Shown: positions 24,853-33,201 of the stretch, piece by piece
Numbering within the stretch: position 1 is the stretch's first letter
Layout of the letters: each line of letters starts with the position of its first letter
NCBI GenBank assembly: GCA_002840555.1
Contig: PHBJ01000006.1
Coordinates: 46,082-110,081, forward strand
Direction of reading: 5' to 3'
DNA length: 64,000 bases
DNA from: Deltaproteobacteria bacterium HGW-Deltaproteobacteria-13
GTDB lineage: Bacteria > Desulfobacterota > Syntrophia > Syntrophales > Smithellaceae
Position numbers and translations under genes: made by a program
Notes under the pieces: generated by a model
The model's database searches: none
What the model saw: only the letters and a program-made list of their open reading frames with translations
Told to the model about the DNA's origin: nothing

Positions 24853-25833
24853 TTATTTTATCGCGTTATCGATTATCCAACCGATAGCTTCGTGATATTC
24901 TATTTGGGCATGTTGAAGCGCCGCCGCAAACCCCGCATCAGGGGACAAACAGGGATTGGAATTGATTTCCAGCACCCACGGTTTGCCCTGATGATCAACC
25001 CGAAAATCTACGCGGGCATAACCGCGCAGAGAGAAAATGTCCCAGCAGCGCAAGGCTATTTCACGCAAAGACGATATTAAAGAGGCATCGTTTTCCGTAA
25101 AATCATATTTTCGTACCGTATTATTGTATTCAAAAGAATCCGTGATCCACTTGGCTTTGTAATCAACAATTTTCGGCTTATCCGGAGCATAATCCTGAAA
25201 TATCATTTCCGCGATGGGCAGGACCTGAGCGCCTTCTTTGCCGGATATGATGGCTACGTTGAATTCACGGCCGTCAATATAAGCTTCGGCATAACAGGAG
25301 CCGCCCAGGATTTCTTTGCGGCGGTTCATTTCTTCTAAAAGATTTTCTTTGTTTGTATAACGGACGAAAGAGTTTTCATCGAGACCGATCGAGGCGTGTT
25401 CCCAAGAGGACTTGATTAAATACAGCCCTGCGGTATCTGTCGAACCGGAGCCTTCCTGATCCAGCCAGGCCGGTGTGTCAATGCCTTCATAATGCATGAT
25501 GGTCTTGGAAAGAGGTTTGTTCGATGTTTGAAACACAGCTTGTGTGCCGCAGCCGGTATAGGGAATCTTAAGCGCATCGAGAATAGCGGGAGCAAAATAA
25601 ATCAAACTGCCCCTGGAGTCCAGAGTTTCCACAATATTGAAAACGGCATGCGGATTTAAGGATTTCAACCTTGCCATGGTCTGATTCAGATCAAGACCGA
25701 AAGGCAAAAGCAGGGGTTCGTAATGCAGTGTGCGCAGGGCCTGGGCGATCGCGTCGGCCTGCTGAAGACAATCAAGTTCATCCTCTTTAGCTTCCGGCGA
25801 AACATCACTGTGTAGAATCACTATTTTTTTCAT
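24853..25833 (-). CDS. ATP-grasp ligase A, D-Ala-D-Ala ligase-like
   Basis: A 326-residue ATP-grasp protein starting MKKIVILHSDVSPEAKEDELD. It has FNIVETLDSRG near residue 70, the substrate-loop region IPYTGCGTQAVFQTSNKPLSK, the central AEAYIDGREFNVAII, and the metal-binding end YARVDFRVDHQG plus VLEINSNPCLSPDAGFA. The fold is that of D-Ala-D-Ala ligases (carboxylate-amine ligation with ADP release), but the N-terminal substrate half differs. A housekeeping Ddl would normally sit with mur genes. Here it is paired with a second ATP-grasp enzyme and an aminomutase, suggesting amide-bond formation in a small-molecule pathway. Confidence 0.85.
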   Translation of the reverse strand: MKKIVILHSDVSPEAKEDELDCLQQADAIAQALRTLHYEPLLLPFGLDLNQTMARLKSLNPHAVFNIVETLDSRGSLIYFAPAILDALKIPYTGCGTQAVFQTSNKPLSKTIMHYEGIDTPAWLDQEGSGSTDTAGLYLIKSSWEHASIGLDENSFVRYTNKENLLEEMNRRKEILGGSCYAEAYIDGREFNVAIISGKEGAQVLPIAEMIFQDYAPDKPKIVDYKAKWITDSFEYNNTVRKYDFTENDASLISSLREIALRCWDIFSLRGYARVDFRVDHQGKPWVLEINSNPCLSPDAGFAAALQHAQIEYHEAIGWIIDNAIK

Positions 25834-25861
25834 GAAGATTTTCACCGGCCTTGATGGATGA

Positions 25862-26860
25862 TTATTTCCTGGTGCGCTTTAAAGCGGATTCAATGATGGC
25901 GCTAATTAATTCGTGATAACTCATTCCTATTTTAGAGCACAAGATGGGCAAGTCCGACCGAACCGGATTTAATCCGGCAAGGGAATTTACTTCCATGAAA
26001 TTAGGAACTCCACGGGCATCTGAGCGCAAATCGATACGTCCGGCGTCTTTTAAATCCAATCCGCGCCAGGCCATAAGTGAAATATCCATCGCTTGCCGGG
26101 CCTCATCATCATCAACCAGAACATACTCAACCAGCTTTTCATAGTGTTCTTTGTTTTCGTATGAGTAAGCGTTTTTTTCCGCGTCCGGCCGCAGAATTAT
26201 TTCCATGGCTCCGAGTGCGCGGGCATCCGGCCCTGTTCCTAAAATGCCCACGGTAAATTCGCGGCCGGGCAGATAGGCTTCAATCAGCACCGGCTGCTTG
26301 AATGTCTTTAAAAGATGCTTGCAGACCTTATGCAATTCTTTACGATTAGTTATTTTTGATGTCGCCGTTATGCCCTTTCCCGTTCCTTCGGCTATCGGTT
26401 TGGCAAATACGGGAAAAGGAAGATTAACGTTGTCAATGTCCCCTTCACCATGAACGACGGCAAAATCAGGTGTGGGTACTCTCAAATCACGCAGAACATG
26501 TTTGGTCATTCCTTTCTGGAGGGAGACGGCATGACCCAGCGGATCGGAAAAAGTGTAGGGGATGTTGTAGGCTTCCAGGAGAGCGGGAACCTGAGATTCG
26601 CGTCCGAAACCATACATGCCTTCGGCAATATTAAAAACGAGATCCCAACGGCTTCCCGCGACAAGACGGCTGGCCAAAGCTTTGATATTGCCGATTCGGT
26701 CAGCTTCAAAGCCGTTGTCTAGAATTACCTTTTCGATGGCCTGGATTGTGTCGGGAAGATCGAATTCGGCTGTTTCCTCTAAATTAAAGCCTTCTTTTAA
26801 ATAGTCATCGCGCAAATCATAGGTTATGCCGATTTTCAGTGTTTTGGCTGCGCGACTCAA
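25862..26860 (-). CDS. ATP-grasp ligase B, D-Ala-D-Ala ligase-like
   Basis: A 332-residue ATP-grasp ligase, only distantly similar to its neighbour ligase A. Features include WDLVFNIAEGMYGFGRESQVPALLEAYNIPYTFS split over about residues 74-105, the adenine-loop AKPIAEGTGKGI, IEAYLPGREFTVGILG, and the C-terminal AGRIDLRSDARG plus FMEVNSLAGLNPVRSDLP. The start is a TTG at 26860, since no ATG lies near; AGG is 10 nt upstream. It is 40 nt downstream of the aminomutase gene. The two non-identical ligases suggest two successive condensations or two different amine/acid pairs. Confidence 0.85.
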   Translation of the reverse strand: MSRAAKTLKIGITYDLRDDYLKEGFNLEETAEFDLPDTIQAIEKVILDNGFEADRIGNIKALASRLVAGSRWDLVFNIAEGMYGFGRESQVPALLEAYNIPYTFSDPLGHAVSLQKGMTKHVLRDLRVPTPDFAVVHGEGDIDNVNLPFPVFAKPIAEGTGKGITATSKITNRKELHKVCKHLLKTFKQPVLIEAYLPGREFTVGILGTGPDARALGAMEIILRPDAEKNAYSYENKEHYEKLVEYVLVDDDEARQAMDISLMAWRGLDLKDAGRIDLRSDARGVPNFMEVNSLAGLNPVRSDLPILCSKIGMSYHELISAIIESALKRTRK

Positions 26861-26899
26861 TGTGAAATTACCTGCCCCATACGATAAAATCCAGCCGGT

Positions 26900-28210
26900 T
26901 TAATGTATATCTTTCAGTTTGGCGTGGTTGTCCGGGTAGCGGAAAATATTGCCTTCGTAATTGCGCAGCAGTAAAGCGCCGTTTTCCCATCCGATAGCGT
27001 ATTCTGGAAGCAGAGGGATTTTACCGCCGCCGCCGGGGGCGTCGACAACATAAGTAGGCACAGCGTAACCGGTCGTGTGCCCGCGCATCCCCTGAATAAT
27101 TTCCAGTCCCTTGCTGATCGGTGTCCGGAAATGAGAAGATCCGGGAATCGGATCGCACTGATATAGATAATAAGGACGAACTCTGATTTGCAGCTGGCCG
27201 TGCACCAGTCTTGTCATGGTGACAACATCATCATTGATGTCGGCAAGCAGCACCGTCTGACTTCCTAACGGAATGCCGGCATCGGCCAGGCGAATACAGG
27301 CGGCGCTCATTTCCGGGGTCAGCTCTTTTGGATGGGTTATATGGATGCTCATCCATAAAGGATGATATTTTTTCAGCATAGCTGTCAGGGCCGGCGTGAT
27401 TCTCTGGGGCAACACAACAGGCACTTTCGTGCCGATGCGCAAAAGCTCGATGTGAGGAATTTTGTGCAGCCGCATTAATAGCCATTCCAGTTTTTCATCG
27501 GACAGGGTTAAAGGATCGCCGCCGGAGAGCAGGACGTCCCGGATATTTTTATTGCCGGCGATGTATTGAATAGCCCTTTCCCATTTGTTGAAGTCCACCA
27601 GATGATGATGGCTCCGTTCGATAATGCGGGAACGCGTGCAGTAGCGGCAATAGGTAGAACAGGTGTCGGTGACCAGGAACAGCGCCCGGTCGGGATAGCG
27701 ATGAATAATGCCCGGCACCGGAGAATCGACATCTTCGCAGAGCGGATCTTCTTCTTCGCCTTCGGTGTGCAGACATTCGTCCACAACGGGAATGACGCAG
27801 CGGCGCAAAGGATCTGAAGGATCATTCGGATTAAGCAGACTGGCATAATACGGCGTAATGGAGACGGGCAACGCTCCCGAGTGATGCATCATGGCCTGAC
27901 GTTCATTATCGGAAAGGTTAATGATCTGGGATAAGGTTTCAACCTCTCGGATGGCATTTCGCATCTGCCAATGCCAGTCAAACCATTCGAGGCGCGTAAT
28001 GTCGGGGTAATGTCGTGTCCGGAAAAGACGGGAGCGGGCTGAATCTTTAAAAGGAAATAGAACTCTATCTGACTTTTGTTTAGTCGGGTATGATTGAGAG
28101 AGTTCCGCGTTGAATAAAAAAAAGTCACTTACTTTATTTTCAACATTAACAAGACCGGTCAATGGACCAGGAGGTTCCTCCTCCTCTTTGAACAGGGTCT
28201 CGCTTTCCAT
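26900..28210 (-). CDS. Lysine 2,3-aminomutase family radical SAM enzyme
   Basis: A 436-residue KamA-type enzyme. Radical SAM cysteines are C184, C188 and C191 (CSTYCRYC). PLP-binding is indicated by the Lys in VVDAPGGGGKIPLLPEY. Asp residues that in lysine 2,3-aminomutase contact lysine are retained in QCDPIPGSSHFR and VVDAPG, favouring lysine over glutamate as substrate. The family shifts the alpha-amino group to the beta carbon (lysine to beta-lysine). GGAGG precedes the ATG by 5 nt. It heads a five-gene operon with two ATP-grasp ligases, a small membrane protein and a GNAT. EpmB (EF-P modification) is an alternative, but no epmA/efp is nearby. Confidence 0.87.
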   Translation of the reverse strand: MESETLFKEEEEPPGPLTGLVNVENKVSDFFLFNAELSQSYPTKQKSDRVLFPFKDSARSRLFRTRHYPDITRLEWFDWHWQMRNAIREVETLSQIINLSDNERQAMMHHSGALPVSITPYYASLLNPNDPSDPLRRCVIPVVDECLHTEGEEEDPLCEDVDSPVPGIIHRYPDRALFLVTDTCSTYCRYCTRSRIIERSHHHLVDFNKWERAIQYIAGNKNIRDVLLSGGDPLTLSDEKLEWLLMRLHKIPHIELLRIGTKVPVVLPQRITPALTAMLKKYHPLWMSIHITHPKELTPEMSAACIRLADAGIPLGSQTVLLADINDDVVTMTRLVHGQLQIRVRPYYLYQCDPIPGSSHFRTPISKGLEIIQGMRGHTTGYAVPTYVVDAPGGGGKIPLLPEYAIGWENGALLLRNYEGNIFRYPDNHAKLKDIH

Positions 28211-28727
28211 TCGTTCCTCCTTTTGAAGGTCTCCCTCCCGTGAAATTATTTTGTAATTTAAAATTACAAAGTCTTAATTATGGAATGTACTCATACAGAA
28301 ATATTTGTCAACACTTTTTTGCATTTTTGTCATAAAAAAATAAAAAAAATTTCTGGAGCGACCGTCTCCAAAAAATATTTTTCTGATTCTCCGGAATATT
28401 TATATGGACTTCATGTTCAATATCTGTCCTTGATCACGCAAAATCAAAAAACTTTCAGATCGCGCTAAGGCCCGTGGAATCTACGTCAGCGCGGAATGGA
28501 AGCCGTATCGGGAAAAAGCGAAAGGACCGCGGGGCGAGATAAATCTTTTTTGCAAACGGGAAGGAACTGTCTGTCATGACCGCTGACGATCATATTTTAG
28601 TTCATCGAGCAGCCGGAGTGTATGGTGTTCAGGATCGGGAAAAATATTTATCAGCCGGAAAAAGAAATAGGAAAAGAGAAAATATTTTAGTAATAGGGAA
28701 AAGAGAATTTGAATGTGGAGAGCAGCC
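28211..28727. other. 517-nt intergenic region upstream of the aminomutase and mutM
   Basis: It holds the 9-1-9 palindrome at 28251-28269 in the aminomutase leader and AT-rich DNA to about 28450. A GC-richer stretch follows (about 28455-28590) that reads open without a start codon (ends ...GTVCHDR stop) and may be a gene remnant. No RNA gene was recognised. Confidence 0.5.
28251..28269 (-). promoter_or_regulatory. Operator-like palindrome upstream of the aminomutase operon
   Basis: TTGTAATTT-A-AAATTACAA is a perfect 9-1-9 inverted repeat 41 nt before the aminomutase ATG. Its symmetry and position suggest a dimeric repressor site controlling the operon; the regulator is unknown and not encoded adjacent. 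Confidence 0.55.
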
Positions 28728-29501
28728 ATGCCCGAATTGCCCGAAGTAGAAACGCTGTGTCGTCAACTGCAAAAAATGATTTGTGGACGAAAAATATCAG
28801 CTTCAAAAGTTTACGACGATAAATTAGCCCATATCAAAAATATCAGGGGAAAAACAGTCATAGGGGTTGAACGCCAAGGTAAAATGATAGACATTCTTCT
28901 TGATGATGGAATGTCCATATTAATCCATTTACGTATGACCGGAAGATTACTATGGCATGAGAGTGCGGATAAGCCGAAACACAGCCGTTGGAAAATAACT
29001 TTTGCAGGCAACAATCTCTTTCTTGTCGATCCGCGCCGTTTTGCAACGGTCAAAATATTAAAGACAGTACCATGCGATCCAGGCAGGGACATTTTTAAAA
29101 AATTCGATTTAACAAATTTCATAAAGAGTAATGGATGCCGGAAAACAAAAGTTAAAATTTTGATGATGGATCAGAAAGCTTTAGCGGGAATCGGCAACAT
29201 TTATGCCTGCGAGATTTTATACAGGGCGGGGATTCATCCGGAACGAATAGCGGCAACTTTATCCGAAGATGAATGGGAAAAAATATTCGGTCACGCCAAA
29301 GAAATATTAAAGGTAGCCATTAAAAAAAGAGGAACGTCCATTTCCGATTGGCGGGACCTTTTTGGATTAAAAGGTCAAAATCAGCACGAATTAAAAGTTT
29401 ATGGGCAGGAAGGCAGCCTTTGTTTAATTTGCGGCGGAAAAATTTGCCGTATAAAACAGGGCGGCCGGAGCACTTTCTATTGCCCGGGTTGCCAGAAGTA
29501 A
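28728..29501 (+). CDS. mutM: Formamidopyrimidine-DNA glycosylase
   Basis: A 257-residue base-excision repair glycosylase/AP lyase. The start at ATG 28728 is dictated by function: after Met removal the catalytic Pro must be N-terminal, giving PELPEVETL. ATG 28728 has GGAG 9 nt upstream. Also seen are the Lys in RQGKMIDIL, IHLRMTGRLLW, the H2TH region KALAGIGNIYACEILYRAGI, and a C-terminal zinc finger CLICGGK...YCPGCQK. Upstream ATG 28713 would block the catalytic Pro and is rejected. Confidence 0.94.
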   Translation: MPELPEVETLCRQLQKMICGRKISASKVYDDKLAHIKNIRGKTVIGVERQGKMIDILLDDGMSILIHLRMTGRLLWHESADKPKHSRWKITFAGNNLFLVDPRRFATVKILKTVPCDPGRDIFKKFDLTNFIKSNGCRKTKVKILMMDQKALAGIGNIYACEILYRAGIHPERIAATLSEDEWEKIFGHAKEILKVAIKKRGTSISDWRDLFGLKGQNQHELKVYGQEGSLCLICGGKICRIKQGGRSTFYCPGCQK

Positions 29502-29531
29502 TGTGCGTAAGGAAGATGCGAATGTTAAAAA

Positions 29532-30035
29532 TTAATTATTTGTTTGATCAAAAGCCTCAATGATCCATTCACGGATTCTACTTTTCGGAGGCACTTCGCC
29601 GACAGAGACCACCTTTTTATTTATCACAAGAGCGGGAGAACCTAAAAGTTTGTATCGCGCTATTTCCTTAATATCGGTAACGTGTCTCAACCCGGCGGCA
29701 ATTTTCATTTCGGATAACAAATCGCGCACATCATTTTCCAGTTGATCACAACGGGCGCAGCCCAAGCCGACAACTTCGATATTCAGTCCGTGGACAGGTT
29801 CTGCGTCAACCGGCATTTCTTGTGCTATCTTAAATTCTCTGAGAAGCGCGTTGGCGTAAGCGTCATGTGCGGAAGACGGAATGTAATTATGAATGGAAAT
29901 CTCTTGCAGTAATTTATTCTTGATTTCTTCGTCACTGCCGCCTTTTGGTAGTATTTTTTTTATTGCATCGTCTAAGCCCACAATACCAACCAGATGCTCG
30001 TTAATCATAATTTGTTTAATGTTGTCTTCGGTCAT
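29532..30035 (-). CDS. Thioredoxin-fold redox protein with N-terminal extension
   Basis: A 167-residue protein. The C-terminal 80 residues form a small thioredoxin-like domain of the redox-active-disulfide (thioredoxin_3) type: NIEVVGLGCARCDQLENDV with a CxxC pair, then GSPALVINKKVVSVGEVP as the cis-Pro strand. The N-terminal about 80 residues (TEDNIKQIMINEHLVGIVGL then ...NYIPSSAHDAYANALLREF) form a separate helical domain I do not recognise by name. ATG 30035 is chosen over an upstream start at 30101. It is divergent from the TetR/acyl-CoA synthetase operon. Confidence 0.78.
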   Translation of the reverse strand: MTEDNIKQIMINEHLVGIVGLDDAIKKILPKGGSDEEIKNKLLQEISIHNYIPSSAHDAYANALLREFKIAQEMPVDAEPVHGLNIEVVGLGCARCDQLENDVRDLLSEMKIAAGLRHVTDIKEIARYKLLGSPALVINKKVVSVGEVPPKSRIREWIIEAFDQTNN

Positions 30036-30172
30036 ATATTTTCTCAACTGATAAATGTTTTGTGCAAATTTATTAGTGTGGGACAGTTTCGTCAAGTACA
30101 AAATTTTATTTTGTCAAATTATCGTATGAAACATTGATGTTACTCGCTAATATTATTATCTTTTTTATTAAA

Positions 30173-30224
30173 TGAAACAATGTTTCAATAAGTGCTTGAC
30201 AAATGAAACAATGTTTCATATTAT
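30173..30224 (+). promoter_or_regulatory. Promoter with two TetR-type operators
   Basis: Two identical 7-1-7 palindromes, TGAAACA-A-TGTTTCA, lie at 30173-30187 and 30204-30218 (31 bp apart, about three helical turns). The second fills the 17-nt spacer between TTGACA (30196-30201) and TATTAT (30219-30224). A partial third site, TGAAACATTGATGTTAC, starts at 30126. This is a classic autoregulated repressor promoter. Confidence 0.85.
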
Positions 30225-30256
30225 TTTCTCAAATCCAATCATTTATAAGAGATATT

Positions 30257-30856
30257 ATGACGCCAGAAAAACCGGTGATGCCTCAGAAATTAAAAGCGCG
30301 CCTTTATCCAGTAGTTTTGCGGCAATTTTCCAGGAAAGATTTCCACGCAGTGAACATACGCGATATATCAAAAGAAAGCGGAATCAGTACGGGAACCATA
30401 TACAAATATTTTTCATCAAAAGAAGATCTGCTTTTTTCCATTGTCGACGAAAAACTGCTTGATCTGGCGTCATTGTTGAGGATGCATCTCGCGGGAACAG
30501 AGGATATACGCGAAATGTTCAGAAAAATGTTCTGGGTGACGATGAATTTCTTCGATGAAAATCCCGATCTTGCCATTACAGCTTTTATAACAGTTCCATG
30601 GAAGAGTTTTATGGCCAGCAAATCTTATAAAAGAGAAACTGAAATGGATATATTAAATGGTGTAGTGGAAATAGCAAAGAAGAGAGGTGCTGTAATAACT
30701 GATATTGAAAACCATTATTTTGCCGATCTTTATATGATGATTACGCAAAGGCATATACAAAACTGGTATGTCCATGGAATGAAATGGAAACTGGCCGATT
30801 CGATAAACCAATTTTTTGATTTTTTCTGGAAAATAGTAAAACCTTTAAGTAAATGA
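30257..30856 (+). CDS. TetR/AcrR-family transcriptional regulator
   Basis: A 199-residue regulator. The N-terminal TetR helix-turn-helix is NIRDISKESGISTGTIYKYF followed by SSKEDLLFSIVDEK. The C-terminal helices form a ligand pocket. The start at ATG 30257 is fixed because the -10 box ends at 30224, so earlier ATGs (for example 30203) precede transcription. It is 55 nt before the acyl-CoA synthetase gene and almost certainly controls it together with itself. By analogy with FadR/PsrA-type TetR proteins the ligand may be an acyl-CoA. Confidence 0.9.
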   Translation: MTPEKPVMPQKLKARLYPVVLRQFSRKDFHAVNIRDISKESGISTGTIYKYFSSKEDLLFSIVDEKLLDLASLLRMHLAGTEDIREMFRKMFWVTMNFFDENPDLAITAFITVPWKSFMASKSYKRETEMDILNGVVEIAKKRGAVITDIENHYFADLYMMITQRHIQNWYVHGMKWKLADSINQFFDFFWKIVKPLSK

Positions 30857-30911
30857 TATTATAAAGAATATTTATAAAATATTAATAAATATGCATTAAT
30901 ATGGAGAGAAG

Positions 30912-33089
30912 ATGAAAAAAATAGATATCCTGGAAAAAGCTAAATCTCAAGATCGAACGGCATTAACAGAGGCGGAATCAAAGGAAGTGTTAAGACAATA
31001 TGGCATTCCGGTGGTAGAAGAAAAAGTAGTTAATACTATAGAAGAAGCAAAAACTGCAGCAAAAGTAACAGGTTATCCTGTTGTTTTAAAAGGATTGGGA
31101 TCTCGTCTTACGCATAAAACAGAAAAAGGATTGGTTAAACTGAACTTAAAAAATGAAGAGGAACTTCATTCTGCGGCAATATATATAAAGGAAGCGGCAG
31201 GAAATGATTTAGAAGGTTTTCTAATTCAACCGATGCTGGAAGGCAAAAGGGAGTTTGTCGCCGGTCTTTTTCGTGACGAGCAATTTGGCGCTACGGTAAT
31301 GTTTGGATTAGGAGGAATATTTACAGAAGCCATAGGAGATGTTGTTTTTCGTCTGGCCCCATTTGATGGTAATGAGGCGCAAAAAATGATTGACGAGTTG
31401 CATGCACAGAAGTTGCTCGGCGCATTTCGTGGAGAGAATGCCCCGGACAAAGATGCGCTGATTAAAACACTTGTCGGTTTATCCAGGATAGGCACGGAAA
31501 TACCGGACATCAAGGAAATAGATATCAATCCATTACTCGTTTCTGCCGATGGCAAAATTACAGCTGTTGACGCTCTCATTGTCTTGGGAAACGGAAAGGA
31601 TAAAAAAGAATACCCATTACAGGTCGATTTAAAACATGTTTGGAAATTATTCTATCCTAAATCAATTGCTTTTGTCGGAGCTTCAGCAAATATCAGCAAA
31701 TGGGGACATTTAATGTTTTCCGGTGTTGTCGCAGGAAAATACCAGGGAGAAATCTATCTGGTAAATTCTCAGGGCGGAGAAATTGCCGGCAGAAAAGTTT
31801 TTAAATCGGTAACGGCAATACCTGATCCGGTGGATCTTGCTGTTGTTACAGTTCCCGCAGATAAGGTTTTATCTTTAATTCCGGAACTGGAGAAAAAGGA
31901 AATAAAAAACGTTCTACTTATTTCTTCCGGATTTGGGGAAGTTGGCGCGGAAGGAAAGCTTTTAGAAGCGGAGTTGGTAAAAAAGGCACGCGAGGCGGGA
32001 ATATTGATCATTGGCCCCAATACGATGGGCATATGTAATCCCTGTATATCCTTTTATTGTGTCGGCTCACATGTCCGACCTCCTGCCGGCGGAACCGTTC
32101 TGCTTGCGCAGTCCGGCAATTTGGGTACGCAGCTTTTAGCTTTTGCCGCAAAGGAAGATGTAGGAATACGTGCGTTTTGCGGTTCCGGCAATGAAGCGAT
32201 GATTACGATTGAAGATTACATGGAAGGCTTTGAGGTTGATGAAAAGACTAAAACAGTTGTTTTATACCTCGAAAGCATAAAAAATGGCCGGAGATTCTTT
32301 GAGTCGGCAAAGCGAGTAGGGAAAATAAAACCTATTATTGTCTTAAAGGGAGGCCGTACAACAGCAGGTTCCCATGCCGCGGCAAGCCATACCGGAGCAA
32401 TGGCTTCCGATATAAAAGTATTCATGGCTGCCTGCCGGCAGGCTGGTATCATTCAGGCGGAAAGCCCGACAGATTTGCTTGATCTTTCGGCAGCGTTTTC
32501 TTCTTTGCCGCTGCCAAAAGGAAATAAAGTTGGCCTTTTAACATTAGGTGGGGGATGGGGTGTTGTAGCATCGGATTTATGCGAAGAAAATGGTTTAACA
32601 GTTCCAAAGTTATCTGAAGCAGTAATTTCCCAAATTAATAAATTATTACCGCCTTTTTGGAGTCATGCTAATCCAATAGATGTTGTAGGCGAGATGAATG
32701 CTGACACCTATATGAAGATTCTCGAAGAACTGATCCAGTGGTCTGATTGTGATGCCATAATTCACATGGGTATTATCGGGAGAAAGATAATGATAAAAGC
32801 AATTATGGAATCGACTGTGGCGGTAGACAATAAATATGATTCTAAGTTCGTAGAAAATTCTTTATTGTACATTGACAGTTTTGAAAAGCAGACCATTGAA
32901 CAGACGGTCAAATTAATGGAAAAATATAATAAACCAATCATAGGGGTTTATTTGCTTAATGATGAGCAGACGCAAACCGTTACGGACGTTAATGGATGCA
33001 AACATAAGGGTGTAAACTTTATTACTCCGGAAAGGGCGGTTAAATCTTTGGCCAAAATGTATCAGTACTCAAAATGGTTGAACGGATAA
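30912..33089 (+). CDS. Acyl-CoA synthetase (ADP-forming), fused beta-alpha
   Basis: A 725-residue single-chain ADP-forming acyl-CoA synthetase (NDP-forming). It interconverts an acyl-CoA with acid plus ATP by way of a phospho-His. The ATP-grasp (beta) domain comes first (about 1-235, GYPVVLKGLGSRLTHKTEKG). The CoA-binding Rossmann domain follows (about 245-370, SIAFVGASANISKWG), then the ligase domains with GGRTTAGSHAAASHTGA. The His in SHTGA is the expected phosphorylated residue. Acetate or a longer/branched acid could be the substrate. It conserves ATP from acyl-CoA in fermenting anaerobes, or activates acids. Controlled by the upstream TetR. Confidence 0.92.
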   Translation: MKKIDILEKAKSQDRTALTEAESKEVLRQYGIPVVEEKVVNTIEEAKTAAKVTGYPVVLKGLGSRLTHKTEKGLVKLNLKNEEELHSAAIYIKEAAGNDLEGFLIQPMLEGKREFVAGLFRDEQFGATVMFGLGGIFTEAIGDVVFRLAPFDGNEAQKMIDELHAQKLLGAFRGENAPDKDALIKTLVGLSRIGTEIPDIKEIDINPLLVSADGKITAVDALIVLGNGKDKKEYPLQVDLKHVWKLFYPKSIAFVGASANISKWGHLMFSGVVAGKYQGEIYLVNSQGGEIAGRKVFKSVTAIPDPVDLAVVTVPADKVLSLIPELEKKEIKNVLLISSGFGEVGAEGKLLEAELVKKAREAGILIIGPNTMGICNPCISFYCVGSHVRPPAGGTVLLAQSGNLGTQLLAFAAKEDVGIRAFCGSGNEAMITIEDYMEGFEVDEKTKTVVLYLESIKNGRRFFESAKRVGKIKPIIVLKGGRTTAGSHAAASHTGAMASDIKVFMAACRQAGIIQAESPTDLLDLSAAFSSLPLPKGNKVGLLTLGGGWGVVASDLCEENGLTVPKLSEAVISQINKLLPPFWSHANPIDVVGEMNADTYMKILEELIQWSDCDAIIHMGIIGRKIMIKAIMESTVAVDNKYDSKFVENSLLYIDSFEKQTIEQTVKLMEKYNKPIIGVYLLNDEQTQTVTDVNGCKHKGVNFITPERAVKSLAKMYQYSKWLNG

Positions 33090-33108
33090 AATAAACGCGA
33101 TGGATGAA

Positions 33109-33124
33109 TGTTTCACGTGAAACA
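33109..33124. other. parS: parS chromosome-partition site (ParB-binding)
   Basis: TGTTTCACGTGAAACA is a perfect 16-bp palindrome identical to the bacterial parS consensus TGTTNCACGTGAAACA. It is intergenic, 20 nt after the synthetase stop. Its arms are arranged oppositely to the TGAAACA-A-TGTTTCA sites at 30173, so it is not another copy of that operator. ParB spreads from such sites near the origin. Confidence 0.82.
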
Positions 33125-33147
33125 TTTTACCTCCCGGCAAAAGCAAC

Positions 33148-33180
33148 AAAAAAGGCAGGCTTAAAAAAGCCTGCCTTTTT
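33148..33180. terminator. Bidirectional rho-independent terminator
   Basis: The stem GGCAGGC(TT)/(AA)GCCTGCC with an AAAA loop is flanked by A-run and T-run. It serves the convergent acyl-CoA synthetase (+) and HtrA (-) genes. Confidence 0.93.
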
Positions 33181-33201
33181 CAATTAATATCAATTAACCT
33201 T

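Noticed and set aside
28455-28590. GC-richer open stretch between the aminomutase and mutM genes
   Set aside because: It reads as protein-like sequence ending ...GTVCHDR stop, but has no start codon or family match; possibly a gene remnant, not callable.
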